Below the pieces are notes generated by a model. It did not search any database. It saw only the letters and a program-made list of their open reading frames with translations, and was not told the origin of the DNA. A stretch of 64,000 nt of DNA from Pseudomonas laurylsulfativorans (lineage in GTDB: Bacteria; Pseudomonadota; Gammaproteobacteria; Pseudomonadales; Pseudomonadaceae): contig NZ_MUJK01000002.1 of the NCBI RefSeq assembly GCF_002906155.1, positions 124,001 to 188,000 on the forward strand, in the 5' to 3' direction. The translations under genes were made by a program, and so were the position numbers. Below are positions 1-8,171 of the stretch, one piece after another (position 1 is the stretch's first letter; each line of letters starts with the position of its first letter).

Positions 1-258
1 CGGGTGAAGTTGCCTGCCGGCGACATGGTGCTGTACCCCGGCACCAGCCTGCACAAGGTCAATGCGGTAACGCGCGGAACGCGACTGGCCTCGTTTTTCT
101 GGACTCAAAGCCTGGTGCGCGAAGACAGCCAGCGCGCCCTGTTGTTCGAGATGGACGGAGCCATCCAGCAACTGACCCGCGATGTGCCCGATCATCCATC
201 GCTGATCCGCCTGACTGGCACTTATCACAACCTGTTGCGTCGCTGGGTCGAGGTGTAA
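1..258 (+). CDS. piuC: PiuC-like PKHD-type Fe(II)/2-oxoglutarate hydroxylase, C-terminal part
   Basis: The reading frame is open from the first base, so the gene begins before the window and only the last 85 codons are present. The segment [18 protein letters not shown] carries the second metal-binding His and the downstream Arg that binds 2-oxoglutarate in PKHD-type dioxygenases of the PiuC/YbiX family. The C-terminal tail (FFWTQSLVR, then a helical end) is typical of the family. In Pseudomonas these genes sit beside siderophore-receptor genes and are iron-responsive; that context lies outside this window. The next gene starts directly after the stop codon, so the two are probably co-transcribed. 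Confidence 0.85.
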   Translation, partial: RVKLPAGDMVLYPGTSLHKVNAVTRGTRLASFFWTQSLVREDSQRALLFEMDGAIQQLTRDVPDHPSLIRLTGTYHNLLRRWVEV

Positions 259-1029
259 GTGGCGGATTTTCGTTTACGCCGCGAGGAGATGCTCGACGGC
301 GAGCGCCTGCTCGCCATGCTCGACGAAAGCCCGGCCCGTGCGGCCCAGGCCATCCTGATCGCCGCACGTGAGGGTGAAGTCGAGGCCCAGGCCTTGCTCG
401 GGCAGATCCTGCTCGACGGCCAGGGTATCGCGCAGGACCAGCCGCTGGCGTTGCGCTGGTTCGGTATCGCCGCCCGCCAGGGGCACCTGATGGCGCGCAA
501 TATGCTCGGCCGTTGTCATGAGCATGGTTGGGGCTGTGTTGCCGATGCCTCGATTGCGGCGCGGCATTATCGAGCCGCGGCGCAGGACGGGCTGGATTGG
601 TCGATGTACAACTTCGCCAATCTGTTGGCCACCGGGCGCGGTGTAGGCGAGGATCAGACACTGGCGCTGAACTGGTACCGGCGTGCGGCGGACCTCGGCC
701 ATGCGAAGTCGATGAACCTGTTGGGGCGCTATCTCGAGGAAGGCCGATTCTGCCGGGCCGACCCGGATGCCGCTTTCGAGTGGTATCGACGTTCTGCAGA
801 GGGCGGAGATTTTCGCGGGCAATTCAGCTATGCGGCTGTTCTGGCGCAGGATGGGAAAGTCGACGAGGCCTTGGTATGGCTTGATCGGGCGCTGGAGGCA
901 GGCAACGTGAATTTCTTGAGAGTTAGCGGCCAAGCGCTACTGCACGCTCCACACCCGGATCTGCGGGCATTGGCTCCGCGCTTTCAGCAGCGTGCCGTGC
1001 AATTGCAAAATCAGGCGCAAGTGGCCTAG
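259..1029 (+). CDS. Sel1-like/tetratricopeptide repeat protein
   Basis: A 256-residue protein built mainly of Sel1-like repeats: from about residue 45 to 200 there are recurrent helical pairs of the pattern A..GLG..Y..G.G...D...A..W...AA..G...A (for example LLGQILLDGQGIAQDQPLAL and NLLATGRGVGEDQTLALNWY). No signal peptide is evident, so it is probably a cytoplasmic scaffold or adaptor. The start is a GTG immediately after the stop codon of the piuC-like gene; translational coupling is likely. A repeat protein directly behind piuC is a common Pseudomonas arrangement, but its role is not known to me. Confidence 0.85.
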   Translation: MADFRLRREEMLDGERLLAMLDESPARAAQAILIAAREGEVEAQALLGQILLDGQGIAQDQPLALRWFGIAARQGHLMARNMLGRCHEHGWGCVADASIAARHYRAAAQDGLDWSMYNFANLLATGRGVGEDQTLALNWYRRAADLGHAKSMNLLGRYLEEGRFCRADPDAAFEWYRRSAEGGDFRGQFSYAAVLAQDGKVDEALVWLDRALEAGNVNFLRVSGQALLHAPHPDLRALAPRFQQRAVQLQNQAQVA

Positions 1030-1064
1030 GTACAGGACTTCAAGGATCTGTAGCTGTCATCAAG

Positions 1065-1099
1065 GCGAGCGAAATGGCGTTGTGCGCGCCTTCGCTCGC
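1065..1099. terminator. Hairpin between the Sel1 gene and xaxB, possible bidirectional terminator
   Basis: GCGAGCGAA (1065-1073) and TTCGCTCGC (1091-1099) form a perfect 9-bp stem with a 17-base loop. It lies between two convergent genes. Neither side has a clear T tract, so terminator function is uncertain. Confidence 0.4.
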
Positions 1100-1137
1100 G
1101 CTGATCAGGGTGCTAATCCAAACGGAGCGGGCCCGCT

Positions 1138-2151
1138 TTAGCTTCGCCATTCCTGGCGAAGGTTATTCAAATGTTTGATGAAAATGTTCGACTGTTCGAT
1201 GAACCGTTTAACAACCGAGCTGAAATCGTCGGCAACGTCATGTTCATTAATCTCCAGGAATTTGTCGATGGCATCGGCGAGGGTGCTTATCTCATTCGTG
1301 TAAGCCCCTCTCGGGGTTTGCACGGACTGGAATTCCACTAACTGATTTTTTTGGTCTTGCAAGAGTTTTATATCTTGATTGATGCGGGCCAGGTTTCGAC
1401 GGCGGTCATCAAGTCGCGCCTGGAGCTGGCGCCTGGCTTCAATCAGGTTGTCATATTTAATTCTGTCGCTGATTAAGTTGAGGATCTTGCCTGCGGCGGC
1501 AATGCCAGCCTTGACAAGATCAACTTGAGGGGCGGACAGGTTAAGCCCTGCAAGTTTTTCGGCCGTGAGAAATAACTCATTGATGAGCGAGAAAGTGTCT
1601 GTCGCTTCAATGAGTTTAATGGCGTTGTTCAGGTCTGATTCGTCTTTTGCCAGTTTCTCAATGTCGCGTTCCTCTTCTGCTACATACGGGCTGATGTTGC
1701 TGATGGATACTTCCAGTTCCTTGATGCGGTATTGGTTGTCGCTGAGGGTCACTGCTTTCAAATTCGCCAAATTGTTGTTCAGCGTTGTCGCAAGTTTCGA
1801 CACTTCGGATGTGCCGCTTTCAATCGATGATTTGATCTCTTCGTAAAAATTGTCTATGGCCTCCTGTTGCTCGGGGGAGGAGGGTTCGAACTTCAGATTT
1901 TCAATGATGGTGTGGAAGCGTTGAACTTCGCTAATGGGTAAGGCGGTGGGTAGCAGAGTCAGGGTGCTAAGTGCTTGCTTGTCGGTGGCGTTTACTTCCT
2001 CTGATAATGATGCTAATTGCTCCCAAAGTACCGGTAGGTAAACAGTACTCAATGTGCGGATTTTATAATGGAGTTCATCCCTGTTTTGCTTGATTTTCTT
2101 CATGTCGGGAGAGGGGTATTGGAATGACAAGTCGAGAGTGTGTACGGTCAT
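1138..2151 (-). CDS. xaxB: Alpha-xenorhabdolysin/YaxB-type binary pore-forming toxin, subunit B
   Basis: A 337-residue, almost entirely helical protein with long charged coiled-coil-like stretches (about residues 120-200 and 225-290) and no signal peptide. Length, fold pattern and position directly downstream of an XaxA-like gene identify it as the B component of a XaxAB/YaxAB cytolysin. In that family both subunits are needed to build the membrane pore. I chose the ATG at 2151 (MTVHTLDLSFQYP), preceded by AAAGG about ten bases upstream. The frame stays open to a TTG at 2202, but that start lacks support and would run almost to the xaxA stop. The region is visibly AT-richer than its surroundings, which suggests horizontal acquisition. 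Confidence 0.8.
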   Translation of the reverse strand: MTVHTLDLSFQYPSPDMKKIKQNRDELHYKIRTLSTVYLPVLWEQLASLSEEVNATDKQALSTLTLLPTALPISEVQRFHTIIENLKFEPSSPEQQEAIDNFYEEIKSSIESGTSEVSKLATTLNNNLANLKAVTLSDNQYRIKELEVSISNISPYVAEEERDIEKLAKDESDLNNAIKLIEATDTFSLINELFLTAEKLAGLNLSAPQVDLVKAGIAAAGKILNLISDRIKYDNLIEARRQLQARLDDRRRNLARINQDIKLLQDQKNQLVEFQSVQTPRGAYTNEISTLADAIDKFLEINEHDVADDFSSVVKRFIEQSNIFIKHLNNLRQEWRS

Positions 2152-2211
2152 TATTTTTTTGCCTTTAAAGAAGTAAACTTCGGGTTTGGCCTTGGTGTGC
2201 AAGCCAGGATG

Positions 2212-3393
2212 TCAGGAGGCGCTTGTGGCATTGTTGAAGGCAGTCAATAAATCGCCCGCCTGCTGTTTTATCGTTAGCCAGTTTTCCGTCATCGTGGTTA
2301 GCCTGGAGACAAAAGACACCAGGTACATGGCATTGGTAACGCCATCGAGTTTTTTGCAGGAAGCATCGACATAGGTCTGTATCAACTCCCAGAGACTTTC
2401 AAGGTTCGATGAGCTGCCCGCCGCATCTTCAATCCTGATTTGCAGTTCCTGGAGACTGGTTTCGAATGCTCGCAACGATGCAAGGACCGCACTGCTGGCT
2501 GCAATTTTTGCCTGGACTTCACGTCTCTCCGCTATCAGCGCTTCCAGTTCATCTCGAGCTTGCCGGGCCTTGGTTCCATAAATGGAAGATGTGACGATAA
2601 AACCAACGATGCCACCGAACAGTCCCCACCATTTGCTCTGGGAGTACTGCTCGATTTCTGCGTATTTTTCGTCAATTCGCTGGTTGAGGATATCCAAGCG
2701 CTCATTGAAGGCTTTTATCTCTTCGTCGAAGTTGTGGCTGTTGCAAAGGGCTATTTTCAAACCGAGTGCGGGCTTCAGCGAATTGGTGATTTCATGCTTG
2801 AACAGGGTTATTTGAGATTTTGTAGTTTGCGTGCTTTTGCTGTGCTCGGTGATGACGGTTTTAAGTTCTTCAATCAATTCCATCAGAGCCGGGATTTTTT
2901 GTTTCTCATCTCCGGTTAATTGTATCTCTGGCAGGTTGTCGATTTCCTCGGGTGTCAGGCCACCGATTTTTCCAACGCCGCTGATGTAGCTGGGCAGTCT
3001 GGTCAAGTAGTTGATGATGGATTGACTGCTGGAAGTAAAATTGTCGGCAAATACATGAAGGTCTGAACCAACGGCCTTCATGCTGGACTCCAATGGCGAC
3101 CAACTGCTCGCGTGGTTCCTCATGTTTTGATAGAGGATTTGCATATCCGCTGAATAAAGTCCGGAAATATTCAGCTGGTCGTATTTGTATAGTTGTTCTA
3201 TTTCGTTGATGTCGGTCGGCAAGGCCAGTCCGGCATTGACGTATCGTTTGATTTTTTTAATGTCGTCGTTTGTGACCAGTAGTCCCGGTCCACGTTCGAC
3301 ACCACGGAGAGTTCCGGAAACGGCTCCCATGAAATCAGTCGTCAGAGAGTTGATCTCTTCAGCGGTTTTAATTTCGTCTTGGATGGCTAACAT
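2212..3393 (-). CDS. xaxA: Alpha-xenorhabdolysin/YaxA-type binary pore-forming toxin, subunit A
   Basis: A 393-residue helical protein without an N-terminal signal. It has an extended coiled coil around residues 225-252 and 275-330, with one hydrophobic segment between them (WWGLFGGIVGFIVTSSIYG, about 255-273). This matches the membrane-contacting foot of XaxA/YaxA alpha-helical pore-forming toxins, which bind membranes and cooperate with subunit B. The ATG at 3393 follows a good AAGGGA ribosome-binding site. The xaxB start lies 60 bases downstream, so one transcript is likely. Low GC content and dense AT-rich codons contrast with the flanking core genes. No lysis or secretion gene is adjacent, as in other known loci. 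Confidence 0.82.
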   Translation of the reverse strand: MLAIQDEIKTAEEINSLTTDFMGAVSGTLRGVERGPGLLVTNDDIKKIKRYVNAGLALPTDINEIEQLYKYDQLNISGLYSADMQILYQNMRNHASSWSPLESSMKAVGSDLHVFADNFTSSSQSIINYLTRLPSYISGVGKIGGLTPEEIDNLPEIQLTGDEKQKIPALMELIEELKTVITEHSKSTQTTKSQITLFKHEITNSLKPALGLKIALCNSHNFDEEIKAFNERLDILNQRIDEKYAEIEQYSQSKWWGLFGGIVGFIVTSSIYGTKARQARDELEALIAERREVQAKIAASSAVLASLRAFETSLQELQIRIEDAAGSSSNLESLWELIQTYVDASCKKLDGVTNAMYLVSFVSRLTTMTENWLTIKQQAGDLLTAFNNATSAS

Positions 3394-3563
3394 GAAAATC
3401 CCTTTTTATGCATTAGCGATGTTTTAGTTGTGCCTCTATAGCCATTGAAAAGTAGTGTTATTTGTTCTTGAAGTTAAGTAGATAAGGTTTTCAGTATGTG
3501 TGTGGTGGGAAGCATGGCGGCGCTGTGCTTTATTTTTAATAATGCCGGCCAATAAGTTAAGTC

Positions 3564-3600
3564 AAAAAAAAGGCCTGTGATTACTCACAGGCCTTTTTTA
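3564..3600. terminator. Bidirectional Rho-independent terminator after speC
   Basis: GGCCTGTGA (3572-3580), a four-base loop TTAC, and TCACAGGCC (3585-3593) form a perfect 9-bp stem. An A tract lies on the left (3564-3571) and a T tract on the right (3594-3599), so it can stop transcription from either side. It is placed just beyond the speC stop codon. Confidence 0.88.
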
Positions 3601-3613
3601 TAACGGGAGGGAT

Positions 3614-4777
3614 TTAAACGTAGAACGACTTCAGTGGCGGGAAACCATTGAACTCTACAGCGCTGTAGCTGGTGGTGTACGCACCAGTCGACAGCCAGTA
3701 CAGGCGATCGCCAATTGCCAGGTTCAGTGGCAGGCCGTATTTGTAGTTTTCGTACATGATGTCGGCGCTGTCGCAGGTTGGGCCAGCGATGACCACTTCT
3801 TCCATCTCGCCCTTCTTCTCGGTCCAGATCGGGAACTTGATGGCTTCGTCCATGGTTTCGATCAGGCCGGAGAACTTGCCCACATCCGTGTACACCCAAC
3901 GCTCGACCGCGGTACGGGATTTACGCGCGACCAGCACCACTTCGCTGACCAGGATACCGGCGTTGGCGATCAGCGAGCGGCCCGGTTCCAGGATGATTTC
4001 CGGCAGGTCGTCACCGAAGTCTTCCTTGAGGAAGCGGATGATTTCTTCAGCGTAGGTTTCCAGGCTGTTGGTGCGGGTGATGTAGTTGGCCGGGAAGCCG
4101 CCGCCCATGTTGATCAGCTTCAGGTGAATGCCGTCTTCTTCCTTCAGGCGTTCGAAGATCACTTTGACCTTGGCGATCGCCGCGTCCCAGACGCTGATGT
4201 CGCGCTGCTGCGAACCCACGTGGAACGAGATGCCGTAAGGCACCAGGCCCAGATCGCGAGCGAGAATCAGCAGGTCCATGGCCATGTCGGTCTGGCAGCC
4301 GAATTTGCGCGACAAAGGCCAGTCGGCGGTGGTCGAGCCTTCGGTCAGGATACGTACGTAGACTTTCGAACCCGGAGCGGCCTTGGCGATGTTGCGCAGG
4401 TCGGCTTCGGAGTCTGTGGCGAACAGGCGCACGCCCTTCTCGAAGAAGTAGCGGATGTCCTTGGATTTCTTGATGGTGTTGCCGTAGCTGATGTGGTCGG
4501 CGCTGACGCCGCGATCCAGCACTTTGTCCAGCTCATAGATAGAGGCGATGTCGAAGCTCGAACCTTTCTCTTTGAGCAGGTCGATGATTTCCACGGCCGG
4601 GTTGGCCTTGACCGCGTAGTAGACCTTGGCGAATTCGAAACCGGCGCGCAGGTCGTCATAGGCCTGGGCGATCATCGCGGTGTCGATCACCACGAATGGG
4701 GTTTCTTGCTTGTCGGCGAACGCCTTCATTTTCTGAAAGGTGTCGCGCGCGAAATAGTCTTCGACCTGGATCGACAT
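3614..4777 (-). CDS. speC: Ornithine decarboxylase (PLP-dependent, alanine-racemase fold)
   Basis: A 387-residue fold-type III PLP decarboxylase that converts ornithine to putrescine, a first step in polyamine synthesis. The PLP-binding lysine is K57 in FAKVYYAVKANP. The glycine-rich phosphate loop is INMGGGFPANY. The catalytic cysteine region GPTCDSADIMYEN (C335) is the ODC signature donated across the dimer interface. Length is exactly that expected of Pseudomonas SpeC. The ATG at 4777 follows TAGGAGCTCCCAAGT. It is monocistronic, ending at a strong terminator, and is preceded by an unusually long structured leader (see 4883-4975). Confidence 0.95.
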   Translation of the reverse strand: MSIQVEDYFARDTFQKMKAFADKQETPFVVIDTAMIAQAYDDLRAGFEFAKVYYAVKANPAVEIIDLLKEKGSSFDIASIYELDKVLDRGVSADHISYGNTIKKSKDIRYFFEKGVRLFATDSEADLRNIAKAAPGSKVYVRILTEGSTTADWPLSRKFGCQTDMAMDLLILARDLGLVPYGISFHVGSQQRDISVWDAAIAKVKVIFERLKEEDGIHLKLINMGGGFPANYITRTNSLETYAEEIIRFLKEDFGDDLPEIILEPGRSLIANAGILVSEVVLVARKSRTAVERWVYTDVGKFSGLIETMDEAIKFPIWTEKKGEMEEVVIAGPTCDSADIMYENYKYGLPLNLAIGDRLYWLSTGAYTTSYSAVEFNGFPPLKSFYV

Positions 4778-4879
4778 ACTTGGGAGCTCCTAATGGCAAA
4801 CGAGTAAAAACAATGGGTGCAAATGAACGTCCTCCGTATCCCCACTTTGGTTCGCCTACTTCCCAAGGCATGTCGCCGA

Positions 4880-4975
4880 AAGCAAAAAGGCCATGGGAAG
4901 TGCAGCTTTCCCTTGGCCTTGCTGTCTCGTCGTCAGTACTTGAGCCGGATGGATCGTTTCCAGCATGGACGTTCG
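4880..4975 (-). ncRNA. Candidate leader RNA or small RNA upstream of speC
   Basis: A sigma70-like promoter (4982-5010) and the terminator-like hairpin (4883-4920) would delimit a transcript of roughly 95 bases ending 100 bases before speC. It could be a free small RNA, or an attenuated leader with speC expressed by read-through. A 36-codon ORF (4966 down to 4856, beginning MLETIHPAQV) runs through the hairpin, but it has no ribosome-binding site and would start only a few bases from the predicted transcript end. I infer this RNA from promoter and terminator only; I do not recognise a known family. Confidence 0.4.
4883..4920 (-). terminator. Terminator-like hairpin in the speC leader (candidate attenuator)
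   Basis: Read on the minus strand, AAGGCCAAGGGAA (4920-4908) pairs with TTCCCATGGCCTT (4899-4887) with one mismatch across an eight-base loop. The stem runs straight into a TTTTT tract (4888-4884). This is the layout of a Rho-independent terminator, yet it lies about 110 bases upstream of the speC start codon and in the same direction. Confidence 0.65.
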
Positions 4976-4981
4976 GCGCGA

Positions 4982-5010
4982 ACTTTAGGGCGTGAGGGGC
5001 TTGAGATCAA
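4982..5010 (-). promoter_or_regulatory. Candidate sigma70 promoter for the speC leader
   Basis: On the minus strand TTGATC (5010-5005) and TAAAGT (4987-4982) are separated by 17 bases. Transcription would begin near 4975. Confidence 0.55.
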
Positions 5011-5313
5011 CAAAAAATGTCGCGTTTTTGCACTCTTCTGACGCGCGTTACGAGCATCACTCTTTGTAACCGACACAGATGACAGTCGGATGTTCCCGAG
5101 TATTTATGAAGTGTTAAAAATACATGCACGTTCGACGCTTTTGTGCGCCAAGTCGCTAGAAAGTACGATGGCGTCAACATCGGCGACGTTGGCTGCGAAA
5201 AGCTGGGCTGAGAGGGAATTTGATTATTTAAGAGCGTGTTTGTGGATGGCTTTTGCAGGCTCTAGTGTTGATATTTTTTTCCGGCTTACAAATCACTCAA
5301 AAATCGCACAGAA
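5011..5313. other. Non-coding spacer, no feature recognised
   Basis: This AT-richer stretch between the speC promoter and the REP pair holds no convincing gene. A 92-codon frame (5090-5368, plus) runs into the REP sequence and lacks a ribosome-binding site. I see nothing else I can name. Confidence 0.5.
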
Positions 5314-5407
5314 CCTGTGGGAGCGAGCTTGCTCGCGATGGCATTTTCACAGCCAACATCGTAGTTGACTGACATTGCGCCATCGCGAGCAAGCTCGCTC
5401 CTACAGG
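5314..5407. repeat. REP inverted pair (GAGCGAGCTTGCTCGC type)
   Basis: Two oppositely oriented REP units, one starting CCTGTGGGAGCGAGCTTGCT and the other ending AGCAAGCTCGCTCCTACAGG, lie about 35 bases apart. This is the REPIN layout. It sits between the opuCA stop codon and the speC leader. Confidence 0.9.
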
Positions 5408-5437
5408 TTTTGCATTCTTACCGGGCGATATGAGTTG

Positions 5438-6595
5438 TCAGGCGATCACCGCCTCGGCAGGTGAGACGATATTGGTCTTCATTCCACGCGAACGACCTGA
5501 ACTCAAATAAGCCGCAATCGACTCCTGTGTCACCTCACCCAAAAACACTCGCTCGGCATCCAGCACCGGCAACCACGCGCGATTGAACTCGTACATGCGC
5601 GACAGCAGGATGCGCAAATGCTCGTCGTACGCCGCCGTGGCGTTGAACTCGCGTTGGTACTGCGCGCAGGTGCCGGTCTGACGGTGCAGGTCGCGACGTC
5701 TTACATAACCCAGGGCTGTGTTCTCGGCGCAGGTAACCACCACGTACCGTCGGTCATGCTCATCCATCAACTCCAGCGCTTCGGCCACCGGGGTTTGCGG
5801 GCTTACGGAAGGCGCGTTGTCCGCCGCGTCTTCGGCTTTCACCAGCAACAGGCGCTTGAGCGTGCTGTCCTGGCCGACGAAGTTGCTTACAAACTCATCC
5901 GCCGGATGCGCGAGTAACGTGTCCGGGTGATCGATCTGCAACAGCTTGCCGGCGCGGAAGATCGCGATCTTGTCGCCGAGCTTGATCGCCTCGTCGATGT
6001 CATGGCTGACCATGATCACGGTCTTGTTCAGCGCCCGCTGCATCTCGAAGAACTCGTTCTGGATCATCTCGCGGTTGATCGGGTCGACCGCGCCGAACGG
6101 TTCGTCCATCAACAACAGTGGTGCATCTGCCGCCAGTGCGCGAATCACGCCGATCCGCTGCTGCTGGCCACCGGACAACTCCCGTGGATAGCGATGCAAA
6201 TACTGCTTGGGTTCGAGCTTGATCATGCTCATCAACTCGCGGGCGCGGTCGTGGCATTTCTGCTTGTCCCAGCCGAGCAGTTTCGGCACGACCACGATGT
6301 TCTCTTCGATGGTCATGTTCGGGAACAGGCCGATCTGCTGGATCACGTAACCGATGTTGCGGCGCAGCGTCACTTCGTCGAGGCCAGTGGTGTCTTCGCC
6401 ATTGATCAGGATCTTGCCCGAAGTGGGTTTGATCAGGCGGTTGATCATTTTCAGCGTGGTGCTTTTGCCACAACCCGATGGCCCGAGGAACACACAGATT
6501 TCGCCTTCGTTGACGGTCAGGCTCACCGAGTCCACGGCTTTCACATCTTTGCCGTTGCTTTGGAAGGTCTTGCTGAGGTTTTGAAGTTCGATCAT
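5438..6595 (-). CDS. opuCA: Glycine betaine/carnitine/choline ABC transporter, ATP-binding subunit
   Basis: A 385-residue ATPase that powers osmoprotectant uptake. Walker A is GPSGCGKST (residues 38-46), the ABC signature LSGGQQQRIGVIRAL, and Walker B LLLMDEPFGAVDP. The C-terminal third (about 250-370) contains paired CBS-like motifs (TPVAEALELMDEHDRRYVVV and the later WLPVLDAE), which in OpuA/OpuC proteins sense ionic strength or nucleotides. It is the last gene of a four-gene unit, opuCD-opuCC-opuCB-opuCA on the minus strand, overlapping opuCB by four bases (ATGA). Confidence 0.92.
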   Translation of the reverse strand: MIELQNLSKTFQSNGKDVKAVDSVSLTVNEGEICVFLGPSGCGKSTTLKMINRLIKPTSGKILINGEDTTGLDEVTLRRNIGYVIQQIGLFPNMTIEENIVVVPKLLGWDKQKCHDRARELMSMIKLEPKQYLHRYPRELSGGQQQRIGVIRALAADAPLLLMDEPFGAVDPINREMIQNEFFEMQRALNKTVIMVSHDIDEAIKLGDKIAIFRAGKLLQIDHPDTLLAHPADEFVSNFVGQDSTLKRLLLVKAEDAADNAPSVSPQTPVAEALELMDEHDRRYVVVTCAENTALGYVRRRDLHRQTGTCAQYQREFNATAAYDEHLRILLSRMYEFNRAWLPVLDAERVFLGEVTQESIAAYLSSGRSRGMKTNIVSPAEAVIA

Positions 6596-7245
6596 TTGAG
6601 CAGTCCTTTTGGAGTCAGCGAGCGTTGCAACACTTGCAGGATCAGGTCGGCGATGATTGCCAGCACACTGACCAGCACGGCACCGACGATCAGCATCGAC
6701 ATGTCGCTGCGGCTGATGGAAGCGAGGATGAGTACACCGAGGCCACCGGCGCCGATGGTGGCGGCGATGGTCATGACGCCGATGTTCATGACCACGGCGG
6801 TGCGTACACCGGCGAGGATCACCGGCACGGCGATGGGCAGTTCGACCATGCGCAGGCGCTGGCCGAAGGTCATGCCGATGCCGCGGGCGGCTTCGCGGAT
6901 GCCCGGTTCGACGCTGGTCAGGGCCAGGTAGGTGTTACGCATGATCGGCAGCAGCGAATAGAGAAACACCGCCGTGATCGCCGGCATCGGCCCCAGGCCT
7001 TGGCCAAAGGTCGAGTACACCGGCAACAGCAAACCGAACAGCGCAATCGACGGGATGGTCAGCAACACTGTGGCGCTGGCTTGCAAGGGACCGGCGAGGC
7101 TCGGGAAGCGCGTCATCAGAATGCCCAGCGGCACGCCGACCAGAATCGCCAGGCTGACGGCGATGCCGACCAGGGTGATGTGTTGCCAGGTCAGGTGCAG
7201 CACTTGCGCCCAATCGAGATGGGAAAAGGCGTTGAGAAAATCCAT
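6592..7245 (-). CDS. opuCB: Osmoprotectant ABC transporter permease
   Basis: A 217-residue inner-membrane protein with five to six hydrophobic helices and the binding-protein-dependent transport signature in EAARGIGMTFGQRLRMVELPIA, the loop that contacts the ATPase. It is one of two permeases of the OpuC system, with opuCD. The start follows an excellent ribosome-binding site (GGAGGAAACGAC). The gene lies 12 bases after opuCC and overlaps opuCA by four bases, so translation is probably coupled. Confidence 0.92.
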   Translation of the reverse strand: MDFLNAFSHLDWAQVLHLTWQHITLVGIAVSLAILVGVPLGILMTRFPSLAGPLQASATVLLTIPSIALFGLLLPVYSTFGQGLGPMPAITAVFLYSLLPIMRNTYLALTSVEPGIREAARGIGMTFGQRLRMVELPIAVPVILAGVRTAVVMNIGVMTIAATIGAGGLGVLILASISRSDMSMLIVGAVLVSVLAIIADLILQVLQRSLTPKGLLK

Positions 7246-7257
7246 GTCGTTTCCTCC

Positions 7258-8151
7258 TCAGTTCAAGGGATGCTGGCGCAGGAAATCGGCGGCAACGGAT
7301 GAAGGGCTTTGATGATCGACATCGACCCGGGCGTTGAGCTGGCGCATGGTTTCGTCGTCGAACAGGTCGGCCAGTGGCTTGAGCTGGGCCGCCAGTTGCG
7401 GATGCGCATCGAGGTAGGCCTGGCGCACGACCGGCGCGGCGGTGTAGTCGGGGAAGTAGTGCTTGTCGTCTTCCAGTAACTTGAGCTTGAACGCGCTCAA
7501 GCGTCCGTCGGTGGTATAGACCAGACCGGCAAAAACCTGGCCGTTGCGCAGGGCGGTGTAGACGAGGCCGGCGTCCATCTGCCGGATGTTTTTGCGGGTC
7601 AGGTCCATGCCGTAGAGTTCGACCATGCCGGCCAGGCCGTCGGAGCGGTTGGCAAACTCGGTGTCCAGCGCCACCAGCGGATTGTCTTTGGCCTCGGCGC
7701 GCAATGTGCGATCGAGGTCGCTGATGGTGTGGACCTGCGGGTACTCGGCGGCGATGTTCGCCGGTAGCGCCAGGGCATAAGTGTTGCTGAACTTCGATGG
7801 TGAGAGCCAGGTCAGGCCTTTCTTCGCGTCCAGTTCGGTGACCCGCGCCAGTGACTGCTGACTGTCGAGTTTTTCCGTGACGTGGTTGTAGGAAACCAGA
7901 GACACGCCGGTGTACTCCCAGACCATGTCCAGTTGTCCGCTTTCCTGGGCACTGCGGGCCAGGTTACTGCCCAATCCACCGGTGACTTGGGCGTCATAGC
8001 CCTTGGATCGCAGGTACTGGGCGGTGATTTCCGCCAGCAGGGTCTGCTCGGTAAACACCCGAGCGCCGATACGGATCAACGGTTTTTCCGCGGCCTGGGC
8101 AAACCCTGCGCACAGCAGGATGCAGCCTAATAAAAAGCGTGTTGTTTTCAT
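7258..8151 (-). CDS. opuCC: Osmoprotectant ABC transporter substrate-binding protein
   Basis: A 297-residue periplasmic protein beginning MKTTRFLLGCILLCAGFAQAA, a clear Sec signal peptide with AQA cleavage. The mature part (IRIGARVFTEQTLLAEITAQ, the GLGSNLARSAQESGQLD motif and WEYTGVSL) matches the OpuAC/ProX-type binding domain for betaine, carnitine or choline. I set the start at 8151; the frame is open to 8436 but that extension overlaps opuCD and would bury the signal peptide. No lipobox is present, unlike Gram-positive OpuCC, so it should be soluble in the periplasm. Confidence 0.92.
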   Translation of the reverse strand: MKTTRFLLGCILLCAGFAQAAEKPLIRIGARVFTEQTLLAEITAQYLRSKGYDAQVTGGLGSNLARSAQESGQLDMVWEYTGVSLVSYNHVTEKLDSQQSLARVTELDAKKGLTWLSPSKFSNTYALALPANIAAEYPQVHTISDLDRTLRAEAKDNPLVALDTEFANRSDGLAGMVELYGMDLTRKNIRQMDAGLVYTALRNGQVFAGLVYTTDGRLSAFKLKLLEDDKHYFPDYTAAPVVRQAYLDAHPQLAAQLKPLADLFDDETMRQLNARVDVDHQSPSSVAADFLRQHPLN

Positions 8152-8171
8152 GAGAATTCCTTTGCCGGGGC

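Noticed and set aside
2152..2202. An upstream TTG start for xaxB adding 17 residues
   Set aside because: The extension would run to within ten bases of the xaxA stop, is not supported by a ribosome-binding site and lacks the expected N terminus.
4856..4966. A 36-codon leader peptide upstream of speC
   Set aside because: It would start about ten bases from the inferred transcript start and has no Shine-Dalgarno; kept only as a remark on the leader.
5090..5368. A 92-codon frame upstream of speC as a possible small gene
   Set aside because: It runs into a REP unit, has no ribosome-binding site and its residues show no pattern; I treat the region as non-coding.
5314..5407. Repeated palindromes as a possible CRISPR array
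   Set aside because: Each locus has only two units in inverted orientation with no regular spacers; they are REP pairs.
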